DNA from: Takakia lepidozioides
Taxonomy: Eukaryota > Streptophyta > Takakiopsida > Takakiales > Takakiaceae
Assembly: GCA_030704615.1 (NCBI GenBank)
Contig: CM060731.1
Location: forward strand, 41,664,001-41,728,000
Length of the DNA: 64,000 nucleotides
Reading direction: 5' to 3'
Below are positions 14,801-26,900 of the stretch, piece after piece; positions within the stretch are counted from its first letter, which is position 1; every line of letters begins with the position of its first letter. The notes beneath the pieces were generated by a model. It worked only from the letters and a program-made list of their open reading frames with translations, was not told the origin of the DNA and searched no databases. The translations under genes and the position numbers were made by a program.

Positions 14801-15923
14801 ACCAAGATTGGAGGTCACAAACCTGGAGGAAGACAAGGATAATACCTGAACAGAGCAGCTGTGAGAAATGAAATGAAATGGTTAATGACGTTTGCAGGAA
14901 GCTCGAAGGGCTTATGGGACAAGTGGAAGAAAGCAACAAGAAAGAGAGCCCAAAAGCAACTAAAGCTCAAGGGATGGTCTCAGAGTCAACGTTTCATGCA
15001 GGTAAGCTGCCAAATATTGCTGATCCTCGTAATGGAAGACCTCCATGAGAGATTGGGTATACCAGAATATATAGTTGAATCTCCCACGGATCCCATAGTA
15101 TACAGGGCAGTGAAAGAAGAAATGTTCTTCACTTTCAATTTCCCCGTAGTTCCCGGCGCAAGCGGGGCATAGTCAGTCTTTCCGATGTAGAGTTTCCCAC
15201 CTAACTCTATCTGCAGACTGTGCGAGCCCACCCTGAACCTCCCCACAGCCCTTAGAAGGGGAGGAGATAGAGCTGCAGACAGGTAATTCGACTCACAAGA
15301 TCCAATTGGGCGCAGAGATTCAAGAATGTCTCCCTATAGAAATGCAGTTTTGTTGTTAGAGTGGGTGGTTTCCGTGTCTGCCGGACGAGCTGTTCCATAA
15401 ATTCTCTTCTGATGCATCTATTGCGGTCCTGTTTGGACACAATATCCGTAGTTTGTGGCAGTAGGGAAGCAATGGAGTGCTGAGAGAAGACGGTTGGATG
15501 CCTTAAGCCACTAAACCCCAAACCCTTCAACCAGAGGTGGATGGACCTCCCTCGACACAACGCCTCAGAACCAGGCACCGATCTGATCAGGAAACTGAGT
15601 GCTTCATTCTACCAACTAATACTTCAACAAAATACCTGAGTAGAAAGAAGACGTTGCAGCTCGGAGGCTAGCCAGAGTGCATTGTGGTTCCCATATGTGC
15701 ACTGCTGTGCTAAATTCTTACTTCCCTCCTCTGCTGGTGGGATAGTAGTAGCGGTATCTACTGCCGCACTTCTGCACCTCTGCCATGGAGGCAATTGTGA
15801 GGTCAATGCCCCAGCATGCCAAGAGCGCGAGATTTTAAGACACGATGATGTCCAGCGTTGTGGACCAGGATCCAAGCTCAGCAGAGGCCAGGCAGACGCC
15901 AAAAGGGACGACGAGAGGGCCAT
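8831..15923 (-). CDS. plastid-type F420-0:L-glutamate ligase-like protein (F420_ligase family), 16 exons
   Basis: Rebuilt on the minus strand from 16 exons: 15923-15636, 14468-14326, 14031-13926, 13779-13684, 13356-13306, 12952-12831, 12550-12470, 11709-11639, 11476-11373, 11032-10968, 10804-10759, 10079-10014, 9900-9858, 9642-9587, 9272-9215, 8895-8831. They sum to 1,461 nt (486 aa), all phases agree, and the stop is TGA at 8,831-8,833. The N-terminus ([15 protein letters not shown]...) is rich in Ser/Ala with no early acids, as in transit peptides. After it come segments I recognise from a cyanobacterial/plant family annotated as coenzyme F420-0:L-glutamate ligase: [101 protein letters not shown], and a [14 protein letters not shown] end. 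Archaeal members of the superfamily add glutamate to F420 using GTP. Plants are not known to make F420, so the plant substrate is unknown and the name is by family only. The intron after exon 5 has a GC donor (CAG/GCATGA). Exon 1 and the start are the least certain parts; an in-frame upstream codon exists to 15,965. Confidence 0.85.
10505..10580 (-). repeat. short dispersed repeat, copy 1 (inverted)
   Basis: Read on the minus strand, this stretch contains CTGGCGTGACTAAGATCCAC followed by TTCGCCTTGTGGCTACTGCG and GGGTGGGCTCTATAGG. The same order occurs near 31,995, 33,175 and 33,585 on the plus strand. It lies in intron 11 of the F420-ligase-like gene, between exons 11 and 12, beside a CT-rich run. 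It could be a SINE-like element; I see no clear pol III A and B boxes. Confidence 0.6.
11796..11873 (-). other. cryptic or poison exon candidate in F420-ligase-like gene
   Basis: In intron 7 a 78-nt segment is bounded by a good acceptor (CTTCTTGTAG) and donor (CAG/GTATCT) on the sense strand. It is open in one frame ([20 protein letters not shown]...). The flanking introns interrupt a codon after two bases, so inclusion would read it in another frame and meet a TAG within about eight codons. The protein is continuous and family-like without it. It is therefore either chance or a regulated exon that would trigger nonsense-mediated decay. Confidence 0.25.
14860..15600 (-). mobile_element. LINE 3' fragment in intron 1 of F420-ligase-like gene
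   Basis: On the minus strand near 15,180-15,100 the frame reads [20 protein letters not shown] then CPVY. This C-x2-C ... H-x4-C layout is the zinc-binding end of non-LTR retrotransposon reverse transcriptases. Upstream, 15,578-15,252 is also open ([15 protein letters not shown]...). Downstream the segment ends near 14,890 in GAAATGAAATGAAATGG on the plus strand, which is a (CATTT)n tail in the sense of the element. The same 3' end recurs near 25,325 and 49,390. The element is 5' truncated and broken, as usual for LINEs, and sits between exons 1 and 2 of the host gene in the same orientation. Confidence 0.6.
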
Positions 15924-17775
15924 GCGTCCTGTAGTACAGCTCAAACTTACACACTGCCTACACACTTCCGCTTTTCTACTGCCATCCCCTACACTACGTC
16001 TTCCGATTGCATTTTCTGTCTCTTCCTGCTATCACTCCCTTCAATGCAACTTGTCAGTTCCTTCTGTCGTCATAGCCGCACTACATGGCAACGATCGGAC
16101 TCCAGCCCAACAAGCGACTCTGCACGATCCCCTCACACAGTACTCGATAATTGCTCACCTTTGGAGAAACCTCTGGGTAATTTATGACTATGCATGAAAT
16201 CCGAGAGTTATGTGCCTCCTTATCTAGTATAGCTCCAAGGCTTTAGGAACCCAACGGGGAGTTGGGTTCGGGCCCACAAAGGAACTGTTGATGCAAACCA
16301 CAAGAGTTGCCAAGCACCACAGCAGAAACAAAAAAGACACACGTACTTATGAGATAGACGGACAGCCCATCTGACTTGTTGTCACTAAAAGATTCGAACA
16401 GATGATTTGAATGTTGCGGGAACGGCGAGTTGTGCCAAAACCCTGCTGGCACTAAAAACTAAAAACCCTTAGAGGCAGCGGGGTGCTGGAGAGGTGAGAG
16501 AAATTCCCGTTTGTTGGTGCAGTAATGTGGCAGGGCCGCCCGCCTGCCTCTTCCTGGACTCTTGCTGAAGATCTGGATTTTGTGCTTCCGAAGCACTAGT
16601 TTGTATGTAGCTGTGAGAGCAACTGGCCGCAGCTTGACTGTGCTGGCACCGAAGGCGGGGCTGCTCGCTGTGGCAGCCAAGCTATGCAGTGGGTGAAGGT
16701 GGCAGCAAATAACACCCGCAAACGTAGCCCAAGTGTAGGGATCATGTCCTTGCAGATCTTTACAGAGGGAGGCCCTTGCTTATGTATTGAGGATTAAGTG
16801 CAGAATCTTGCACCTAGAAGCACTCCACCCAGTGTAGATAGCTACCGGTATAGGAGTAAGTTGGTGTCTCCCTGTCACCCTGGTTGTTAGGTTGGGCTCA
16901 TAAGCAAGGGCATAGCTGGGAATTGAGCACAATACGGCCATCATCTGTGCCCAGGGGGGAGCAGCAGCAGCTGGCTGTGGCTGCAGCAGAGATCTCATCC
17001 TTCAGGCAATCACACATAGCATCCATCGCGGTTGTGTCCGGGTAGGGCATAGCACTGCCTTTCTCTGCTGTTGTTACTGCTGCTGCTAACTCTCTGGGGT
17101 GCACAGAAGATGCAGCATATCATTTGCAGGTGGGATATTGTGCTGATTTGTCATCTTCGGCTTTTTTATCATTTCAGCTTTTTATCTTCGTGCTCGAAGA
17201 GCAAGAGGGTTGTTTTTGTTTGTGTTAGATCATACCCTTCTGTTGCAGCTAGAAAGGTCGATAAACCGAAATAAAGGGCAGCAAGCATGAAGTGTTGTGG
17301 TCATAAACTTGAGTTGCCTCGGTCACCCAAATGTGATCTGCATGCAGATTTGCTGTCGTAGCTTGTTTAGCTTATGTGTGTTCTCTCAGTCTTTTGATTG
17401 AATCTTCCATGGATTTGATGAATGATAGGTTGGCCACAGCCTGCATGCTGATTTTCGTTGTTTTCCAATTGTACGTTAGGCTGAGATACTAGAATTCCTC
17501 AAAGGACGAGGGCGGTGGTGAATGCAAGGGGGTTATGACACTTCTTTCAGTGGACGCAGGTGCGATCACTGGTAGGGTTGGAAAAGGTTGCATTGACGTG
17601 GGGCAGCGATGCACATGGCGGATTTGGGGGGATTCCCGCACCACCTGCTTTGAATTGCGCTTTTGCTGATCTCCCTGAATCTGGGAATACAGCAGAACCA
17701 GGATCGTCCTGCGAAAAGAGAAAAGACCACAGCCCATTGGGAAAAGGAGGCTGTATCCCAGGCGCCAACAGAGTC
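15924..17775. other. intergenic region between divergent genes
   Basis: This 1.85-kb interval separates the starts of the F420-ligase-like gene (-) and lpxA (+), so it should hold both promoters. I see no clear TATA box that I would assign. A minus-strand frame at 16,680-16,459 begins MAATASSPAFGASTVKLRPV and looks like a transit peptide, but its only nearby donor leads to a phase that does not fit exon 1 of the downstream gene, so I leave it unassigned. A 12-bp inverted repeat (CCCTTGCTTATG near 16,772 and CATAAGCAAGGG near 16,899) is also present. Confidence 0.4.
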
Positions 17776-20700
17776 ATGGCACTTGCATGGTTTAACGGGG
17801 GCATGCCGACAGCAGTTGCATGTACATCCAGGATTTCTGCTGTGTCACTCCAAAGACCTACGTCCTCATGTTCGAGTTCATTTTTCTTTGGCAGGGCTGT
17901 TTCAACAGTATGTCCACCTCCGGCAGAGGACTTAATTTGGTTTGATCAGAGTATAGATGTCTGCATCAGAAAAGTAACTTCAAACTGCCACATGAGATTA
18001 GGAAAATGTGTGGCCAATTGTTCTTGAAGCTTACTGTTAAGAGGAGTTTTGACCAGAGCTGTCCTGTTGCAATTGCTACTTCAGAACCATTTTCCAGACG
18101 GCTATGCGTACTCGTATCCAAAGTACTGTAGGGCTGTCTCTGCGTATTCAAGATGAGCAGGTTTAATGTGTGAAGCAAGTAGTGCACCTCTTCAACTTGA
18201 TGTCCTACCCTTGAAGCAAGTAGTGCACCTCTTCAACTTGAGGTCCTACCCTTGAGAGGGATCTTAGTCTACTTATCTTACGGTTTTATAATGTCAGTGC
18301 TCATCCATAAGTTGATTGGTGGACTTGATTCAGTAATGCTTGGCCACTGATAAGTATGGGATAGGCGATGTGCTTATCATGCGAATGTGTGGTCCTTGTG
18401 TTTACGCTTTGTTGCAACCCGCAGGAGACGCGAATGTCTAGAAGACCAACATCAAGCTGTAAAAGTGTTTCCCTCCGAAGCATTGGGAGCAATAGGGTCA
18501 TGAGGCCAAGAGCTATTGCAGGTGAGAGCAGGCATTCCCCTAGATACTCATATTTGGTTAGCCTGTTTATTTGGATCACATCAAACAGCTCATAGGCTCA
18601 TTCATTAGTAATTGTAAATTTTGGTTGGTTTTGTATTTTGTAGATGCAGAGTTTCCAGAAAGGGATGTGGAACCAAGTGAAGCACTTCTACCAAGGTCAA
18701 CACACATAGCAGGGGATTCCAGGTCATCAAATGTGATGAGCACTGCAATATCACAAGTGCTGCCTGACTTCAAGTTTCTCCATGCAACAGCCATTGTCCA
18801 TCCTGATGCCATTATTGGCGAGGTGATTGAATTCACTTTTCCACCACCGATTCTTCTTTGGCTGTGGTTTTTGTGGATCTACTTCTTGAAGTCTCATGAG
18901 ATATTTGATTCTTGCCATGTTGTGTCATTGCAACAACTAACAACCTTCTGAGTGGCCTCTGCACTATTTGGGTATAAACGTTGTGACATCAATTGTATTC
19001 TGGTATAATTGAAGAAAATTCAAATGGTTCAGCCAAGGTTGACAGTCTGCCAGCCCCCCACCTCTTTTGTGGCAACTGCTGAGATGACATTCAAATTGGT
19101 GGGGTTGGGGGCTGCCTCTATGTAGGGGGTCGTCATAGGAGCATTTTGCACTGTAGGGCCTGGGGCCAAATTGGGATATGGCTGCAAGTTGCATCCAAAC
19201 AGCCACATTTGTGGCAATACTGAACTAGGAGAAAGATGCGAGGTCATGATGTAAGTTTCTGTACTTGGTGTTGGACTCTTTCATGTTAACTATTCAAGTT
19301 AAATGCCATTGGTCAGTCCCTTATCAACAGAAAGTCATGTTTCCATGGGGTCATCTGCCTTTGTATGTTACAGCCAGTTGCCAGGAGGTCAGGTAGACAA
19401 TCTCAACCTACAGAACAATATGGAGGCTTTAGGGTGTCGGGGAAAAGTTTGCATGCTTCTCATCTCATCCCTCTGTGAAACTTTATTCTTCCACATGTAT
19501 GCCCTCTGTATAGCAGACACTATTTAAGCGTTTCCCAGAACCATTTTAATTTGTTGATGTGTTTTGTATGTGTCCCACTTATTAGTGATGCACGGTAGAG
19601 AAGCATAAGCAGGCAATTGGCATGCAAAGATCGAGGGCAAGGGCAGGCTGGCTTACATGGGGTCTGGCCTATACTGTCCAAAGTGGTGCAGTGATTGGTG
19701 CAGATATACCAGGCCGCACTGTCATTGGTCATCACAACACCATTGGCTACCATGCTGTGGTTGGTGTTAAGTGCCAGGATATGAAGTACAAGGTCATTAG
19801 CTCTCTTTCCGTTTCTCTTGCACTCTGTCTCTCTCTCTTCATCTGTCTGCTGTATTTTAATGAGGAGTTTTTTTTGTTGTTCTACTTCCTCCCCTGGGTG
19901 GTTGTGCCCCACTGTGGATGTTAAAAGGTTTCTTTCTTTCTTCTCTCTCTCCAAAGGTGTGAATGAATCTAGAGCTGTACAATTTGAATTGTTATGCATT
20001 TCTTTTAGTTTTGTGTAGATGAACTGATGTTGCTCAGATTTAGTCGCAGAAGGCGCACAATTTGCTGCTTGACGTCACATACACTGCAACTTGGAGGGCT
20101 ATATCTAGACTGGCTGAAGTTGTGGATATGAATGATGCAGGAGGGTGATGAGTGTTACCTCTACATAGGAAACAACAACGATGTACGAGAGTATGCCAGC
20201 ATTCACAGATCCTCCAAACCAAATGATGATACGGTATGTAGGTGCAATGCTCCCTTTAAAATCCACTCCCATGAGAAAGTTGAGTGTAATTTTCACCTCA
20301 GAGGTCTTTCGCCTAATGGTAGGTCCTTATGCTGGAACCCTGAAGCAATTCTCTGTCTAGTGTCAGTGCAAAAAGCTGTTTATTTCTCTAAAAGGTTCAA
20401 TTGAAAGCTGCATGAATCGCTCGGTTCAGGTAAGAAAGAGGCTATTTATCTTTCTGCCCTTGCCATTAAGAACTGATTTGAGTAAGGTGCTTGATTTGTA
20501 GAATGTTGTGCATTTGGTTTCTAGGCATGGAGGATGACTCTTGCATCATGCTATGGTCCTTAGGGTGGCAATAACCTTGCAGAGACAGGGATGGGTTTTA
20601 AATTTGCAGGTGATAGGTAGTGATAACTTGATAATGGGATCATGCCATATTGCCCACGATTGCAAGTTGGGCAATCACAACATTCTTGCCAATGGCACCC

Positions 20701-22720
20701 TCTTGGGAGGACACGTTGTGCTCGAGGTCAGTTGCTCCCACTGTACATTGCTTGAATCTGCTTGAGTGTTGGCTTTGTAATGGTTGATGAGTTCGACATC
20801 CATTTCACATACTGGAGCTTCTATACCCACATTTTCGGACTGTTTAAGTCTAGGTCTATACCTTCTTAGTATCAATCAAAAGGCTTTCTGATCGCTGGTT
20901 CATGAGTCCTAATGTTTCTAATGTTGAACTTATTTGACAATTGAGCAGAACATTCCCACTCCCTAGATTATATCTGCAGCCCGTTCTTTCTAGCCTTCGG
21001 GTTTCCTGTAAGAAGGCAAGGGGAGAGCAAGAGTAGGGCTGACGCAAGGCATGGGGGTGAATTTACCTGGACAGGACTATGTGCACACAGGTGGGGCGGT
21101 GGCTGTGCATCAGTTTTGTCATGTTGACTCTTATTCCTTCCTTGCTGGAGGTTCCATGGTTTGCTCTTTTCTCTGGTTTCAGTACTCAATATTTCAAAGC
21201 TGTATTTGACACTCCTCATACTTCTTCAGCTTAGGATGTGAGCTTCTGGTTTACAGTAAGTTGCAACCCCAGACTGTAGGCTTGCTGCACTGAATCTGGA
21301 GAAGCTCTCTCTTGCACAAAAAGGTACCCCAGGCGTGGGAATCCTGAGGATCTCAAAGGCCTCTCTACTGTAACCATGCTTGGCATACCCTGTCATTATT
21401 AAATTCCATGTAACTGTATTTAGTTTAGGCATTTTGTCAAACACAAGGCGTGCATCCGCAATGCTCCCGCACTTGGCATACATGTTGACAAGGGTGTTGT
21501 GTAGGTAGATATTGGGCTTGATTCCACTTTGGATAATGTGGGTGTGCACCTGCTTCCCCTCTGCTAGGCCATTCATCTTGATGCACTCTTGCAAGAGACA
21601 CACATATGTATCGGAGTCAGCCACAATGCCTCCTTGGTTTAAAATGTGCAATGCCTCTTTCAGTTGTCCTGCCTTACATAGTGTCACATATTACGACTTG
21701 TTGCCCAGTTTGAGCGGCCACTTGGCCTGTGTTTTCTGCAGACTGTCATTTGCATTGTCACACCCTGTTTGCTGGATGTCATGGTTCAGTGATGAGGAAG
21801 TTCTTGATGTGGATGGCAGGTTGACAGAGATGTGCCCATGTATATGATGGTGGCTGGAGATCGAGCAGAGCTACGTGGATTGAACCTGGAGGGCATGCGG
21901 CGCTGTGGTTTTTCGGATTTGGAGGTATGCCATCCATCCTCAACTGGACTACCTTTAGAGTCATGGAAGAATTCAAACTTTTGATTGCCTTTTTGGTTTT
22001 TTTTTCAGCCCTACTGCCTACTTCAGACCATCATATTCACAAGAATGGATCATACCTTGGCTCAATGCCTTCTAGTAATTCAAAATTGCTAATCATGTCT
22101 TTGGAGTAGCGATTTAGAGCAAGCAAGCCTGGAGCAAGTACAGGAGAGTAGGACATGAGGGAGCTTTTATGGAAAATGGTGAAGAATGACAGTGAGAATA
22201 CACCGTCACGGAGTGATAGAAAAAGTGGTCTGCAGGTCAGGAGCATTCGGCGGACTTATCAAAAGCTTTTCATGAATAGTGACTCCGACGCCGGAGGTTT
22301 AGAAGACCGACTTTCTGATCTGGTATTTCACAATGTGTCCCTCTGGCCAACAGTTCAGAGAAATTCAGCCAGAAGTCATCGCTTGCAGTCAACGTTATAC
22401 TTATTTTTGAGCTCGATACTGTTGACATCTGCAGAGGGGCTATGACCTGACATTGCCACGCACCGAGTCAGCACTAAACGCTTTTGTATGTGAGCCCTCA
22501 GCGGGGTTAGGTACTCACAATGGACTGTTCTTCCTAAGAGAGCCACAGGTGGAACGCATATCTGAAAAGAACGTGGGTTATTGGGGCTGCTGGTTGGCAG
22601 GAGATGAATGAGGAGCTGGGGAAGGTGCCTGCAGTTGTGTTGATGCTACGGTCTGTGCGTGAATGCTTTGCTGAAAAACGCAGAGGAATTTGCAAGTTCA
22701 GGCATTGGACCTGTGTCTGA
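17776..22720 (+). CDS. UDP-N-acetylglucosamine O-acyltransferase (LpxA), 11 exons
   Basis: LpxA moves a hydroxyacyl chain from acyl-ACP to UDP-GlcNAc, the first step of lipid A synthesis; in plants the pathway is reported in mitochondria. Exons: 17776-17907, 18425-18521, 18644-18822, 19126-19250, 19684-19792, 20141-20233, 20610-20726, 21075-21158, 21820-21924, 22236-22322, 22601-22720. They sum to 1,248 nt (415 aa) with all phases consistent. The left-handed beta-helix hexapeptides are plain ([50 protein letters not shown]). Catalytic-region motifs are intact: IHRSSKP, the [13 protein letters not shown] box that holds the general-base His, and AVHQFCHV. The tail [19 protein letters not shown] to RRGICKF is plant LpxA-like. 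The leader is basic and Ser-rich with almost no acids, as in mitochondrial presequences. The start is uncertain: ATG 17,803 or ATG 18,434 (exon 2 alone gives 368 aa) are alternatives. The exon 4 donor is a strong GTAAGT; the exon 5 acceptor (CCAAAG) is weak but gives an exact-length match to the family. Confidence 0.9.
18171..18253. repeat. 41-bp tandem duplication in lpxA intron 1
   Basis: Two adjacent copies begin at 18,171 and 18,212 with TGAAGCAAGTAGTGCACCTC and differ at one visible base (GATGTCC versus GAGGTCC). They lie in the first intron or 5' leader of lpxA, depending on which start is used. Confidence 0.85.
21226..21687 (-). pseudogene. antisense PPR-protein fragment inside lpxA intron 8
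   Basis: The minus-strand frame reads [20 protein letters not shown], then [20 protein letters not shown], then [20 protein letters not shown] and [20 protein letters not shown]. These are successive P, L and S repeats of a PLS-class pentatricopeptide repeat protein. Such proteins bind organelle RNA, often for C-to-U editing. Only about three repeats are present with no targeting sequence, and the frame degrades after the last repeat. The fragment lies wholly within intron 8 of lpxA (21,159-21,819), antisense to it, so it is an inserted gene piece or retrocopy and not an exon. The true length of the source is unknown. Confidence 0.8.
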
Positions 22721-23998
22721 GAGACCAGAGGGTGGCTTGGCAATTTTACCTCACCTCGAGGGCGTCTTTTACTGATCATCTTGTCATCACATGTCAGAGC
22801 TGTGATTGAGTTTGAAAAGGAAGATTCAAGTATGAGGATCTGGAAACGCCCACATTTCTTTTGCTTGTGATGTTGATTGGGATCAGAGCAAATTGGTCTC
22901 TTTATTTTATATTCACCATTCTTTGTGAAATCCATGTTGTAGAGTTACTTTACGAGTTGTAGAGTTACTTTACGAGTTGTAGAGTTACTTTACGAGTTGA
23001 AGAGCAGGTGACAGAGATAGGTCTATGCCACTTTGGGTTTCAAAATAATATATCAGTGGTCATCCTTTCCCATCATCAGTTGCAAGTATCTCTCGAGTTG
23101 TTCCTTAGCTACGACTAACAGTGAAATCCCAGGTAGTTGGATAATAGGAAGTCAATATACATTTCTGTGAATGTTTCCATTTGTTGATTTTGAAAGACTC
23201 TTGCACAAAACCCAGAGATAGCGGGTGTTTGTATCTGTGCCTTACAAATACCACCAATGTGAAAGATCTAATTGTGCAATGAAGACAGAAGTTGGAACAT
23301 TGATTTTAATGATCTGAGATTATGAGTGAAGATGAGGTACCCTGAGGCATACACTGGGTACATCTGAAACATTGGCTCACTTCCTCCTGTGTTGGCAATG
23401 GATTCTCTGATAGTATCTTGTAACCTCACTTACTCATCATGGGGGATTGTCCTTTCATATCCATACAATATCGTAGAGAAGAAGGTTTCGACACTTCTCA
23501 CAGCAGCACAGGCAATCTCTGGAAATTTTATATGAATCATATTTGATTGAACCACATGCAGTAAACTCATACAGTGGCCAAAAATTTGCTTTGGCATCTG
23601 GTGAAGCAAAAATTTCAAAATTCAATCAGCTACCCTGCTCATATAAGCAGGTCAGTGCCATAATAATAGTTCCTTGAGCCTCTTCGATCAGTTGCAAACT
23701 GATATTTGCATAACAACTAATGAACACTCACAGCAATCCACTTATCAATGCTGCCTTTTCCCATATTGGTAGGTAGCCATGGTCCTGTCAATCTTGGCAG
23801 ACAAAAGCAGCAAATCTCAGTACTGAAATTTTTTGCAGAGGTTAAGCTTCTCCGCCTCTGCTTCTAAACAACTTGTTCTGAACTGATCTTTGGTGGCTTA
23901 AAGGAAACTTTGAGGCAAGCACCTGCTGTTAATTGGAAGTTGCCTTCCAGCTTATCACAAAGCCGAAAAACTATGAAAGACCAATTATGTGATTTTTG
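22721..23998. other. intergenic region between convergent genes
   Basis: This holds the 3' flanks of lpxA (+) and the RING-CH gene (-). I see no coding signal. Apart from a three-copy 20-bp repeat (listed separately) it looks unique and AT-rich. Polyadenylation signals must lie here, but none can be assigned with confidence. Confidence 0.4.
22937..22996. repeat. 20-bp tandem repeat, 3 exact copies
   Basis: TTGTAGAGTTACTTTACGAG is repeated three times without a mismatch, just downstream of the lpxA stop codon. Confidence 0.95.
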
Positions 23999-26900
23999 TC
24001 ATGTTATGTAGTCAACTGGACCATGACTCCTGACAGTGGTAGTTAACAAACGATCATTAGGCACTGGAGACCCATCCAGGGGTGGATTCTCTATATCATG
24101 GTCTGGCTCTGTTGCGTCACCCACATCCATGGGTCTTGGGGACACATGTCCTTGCTCAGAGTCTGGTCTCTGGGATCCTTCCTCTGCAGGTGCTGTGGCA
24201 CGTCGGGCATTTCGAGCAGCTGCCCTTCTTTTCCAGTTTAAATACTCCATAAAGCTAGCACTGGCGCTCATGGCTATTCCAAATCCAGCAAATGCCGCCA
24301 ACAAGATTGCCAACACAGCCTCTACCTTCACCTGCCCATACACACCACATAGTTTCTTAACCTTGACATAGACTTTCTGCTATAATGGCTGCGACTAAAG
24401 AGGTGCTGTAAAACCTTTGAGAGCTCAGGTTAGCAGGTATTGCAATTTACCAATCCTGGGTGTAAGCCAGCAGAGAGCAGCAATGAGTTCTCGCAGAGAA
24501 GCAAATATGCCTACTCACCAGCTGGTAAAACACGTGAGCGAAGAGGATGACCAGTGAAAACTGGCAGGTGGCATAGAACCAGATGTACTGTTTGCTTACT
24601 GCACACATTCACCACTCCTTAGTCCATCTTCCTAACAGTCACTCTGTTATACAGCAGTCATTTTGTCAGGCATCAATATCTTCAAGGAGATGATGAATGC
24701 ATGCAAGAAATCAAAGGCCCGAGAGCTTCAACAAGAGAGACATGTCAAGGATGGATATGGTGCTAAGCTTACCAAGGGTCGATGCTGTGATTGAAGCAAG
24801 GAGGCCCAATACGAAAGAGAATGGGAGGGCAATGGCAAGTGCCCCAGTGCCCATTTGGTTAACCTGTCAGGTCAAGCAAGAAGTCATCTTAGAGCGCGAC
24901 TTACAGTCATGATCGTTACAAACATCTACACCTATAAGACGTGATCAGGCATCTATTAAGTATCCATCGTACATGCGGCCAGGTGGCAGAGGAAAGATGT
25001 AATACTTTCTTTAAGTAGCATGAACTTTTGCAGTAAATCCAGGGCTTTGTAAGGAGAGGTACCAGCAACTGCTCAAGGAAGCAGAAGTAGGCCAGCATGC
25101 TTATCATCACCAGCACAGGGACGTCCTGCCATACGCTGTGACTGCAAATCCTCCCACACATTACATAATAGGCTCAGAAGGACTGAACAAACTGCATACA
25201 GTCTCACACTCATGAAAAAGGACAAAACTTCATAACATCCACAAGAGAGAGGGCTACAGTTACAATCTCACGTCAACCATCCATGAGTGAGACAGAAGAA
25301 AGAAATGAAGTGCTTTATAACTTCCGCAGAAAGCCCTAAGAGCTTATGGAACAAGAGAAGGAAACAAACAAAAAAGAGAGAGGGGCCCTCCACAAGCAGC
25401 CCAAAAGCAACTATTGTTCAAGGGACTGTCTAAGAGTCAAGAAAGAAACTTCAAAACTTTCATGGACGGCCACCAGGATCAAAGGAACCAGAAGAGAGAG
25501 ACCAAAGCAAGAAACTAATAACGTCGAGGGAGGGCTACGAGAGCCCTTGGGACACGAGAAATGCAGAGAGAGATTCACTTCCAAATCTGGCAAACGGATG
25601 CTGGAACAAAAGGAATAGGGAACAATTGCTCATCCAAGCTATATAGCTTCTTATCAAATACAAATCTCAAACAATGAAGCAAGCTTTTTAACATCTGGAT
25701 ACATAAGTGAAATTAAATCGTAGTCAAAGCTGGCCCTGGTGCTATAAGGTGCATTCCAACACAGCTTTCACAAATGGAGCTGAAACTTGTATGGATCAGC
25801 CACTTTTGCTGATGTGTTATCCCTTTGTACTGACGAGAAAAGGAATGGAGAGTACCGATTCACATCCTGTGCCTGGGCTGGTGATATAGAGGGGTCGACA
25901 GTCTCTGGAGATTTTCGCACCACAGTGAACGGAAGGTTGGAGACTTCTTCGCCACAAACATCGCAGGTTCGGTTGCCTTTGATGCTAAACCATTTGAGGG
26001 CACATTCCTTATGGGCCAGAGCCATCTCTCCCCGGCAGCTGCACTCCATTTTCATAGTCTCCCCATAATCTTCAGTCAGCTCATCCATGCATATTCTGCA
26101 TACCGCCTGCTCTTCTGGAATTTCCTCATCTGGCTCTTCCTTGCCTGCAATATCTGCAAACTTCACCATTGAGTTTTAAACCACATTGTTGCGCAGCAAA
26201 CAAGCTGACAATCATTCTCAAAGCCTACAGAACCCCACATTCTCTTCATTGTCTGCCTTAGCTGGAACTTCCCAAAAGGATTTGCTGTCTCTACAGATCT
26301 ATGATCACCCCAAACTATGAAGATGTCTGTTAGTGTGGTAATACCTACCCCTCTGGGTATTCAGCAACAAAAACCAGACTCAAAAGAATTTCTGAGACTG
26401 CATCCTCCCCTTTCCTTTGCCAAAAGTAGTTCAGCTAGCAACACTCAAAATACCCAAACCCCCTAAAACCAAACCTATGAGAGTAGAGTAAAGGTGTAGT
26501 CATTGAAGGAATGACAAATGACTCTGAAAATGTTGAAATATAGAACATCTTTAAACATCCAGGGAGTCTTTCGCCTTCAATTCTACAGATGGCTGGAGGG
26601 AACCTACTAAAATCAGCAGTGGCTCCTGTGATTTAGATAGGACCTCTGTGAATTCCTTTATCTATACTTCCAGTTGAATATGCTTTTTCCATCTGCATAC
26701 AACATACTTGTCGTCTTTGCATAACAATATAAGCAAGCAGCGAATCACAATGATGTTTGGATTGTTGCATAGTAGGGTAGAGACAAAAAAGAGTACAAAC
26801 AAGTAGTTGGTTTTCTTCCTGTCTGTAGGGCAAAGGACATTGCATGGTCTCTATAGGAGGATGAGAGTCTACACATACATGCCTGCCCTTCTTTGCTGAA

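Noticed and set aside
14986-15246. Minus-strand 86-codon frame starting [20 protein letters not shown]
   Set aside because: The true reading at this place is the other minus frame with [12 protein letters not shown] and HFFFHCPVY, the LINE zinc-binding end.
16459-16680. Minus-strand frame with a plastid-transit-like start, considered as exon 1 of the F420-ligase-like gene
   Set aside because: Its only nearby donor (AAGG/GTTTTT) leaves one base, which does not fit the frame of the 15,923-15,636 exon. The next acceptor gives a frame ending in TAA, and the 15,923 Met already gives a transit-like leader.
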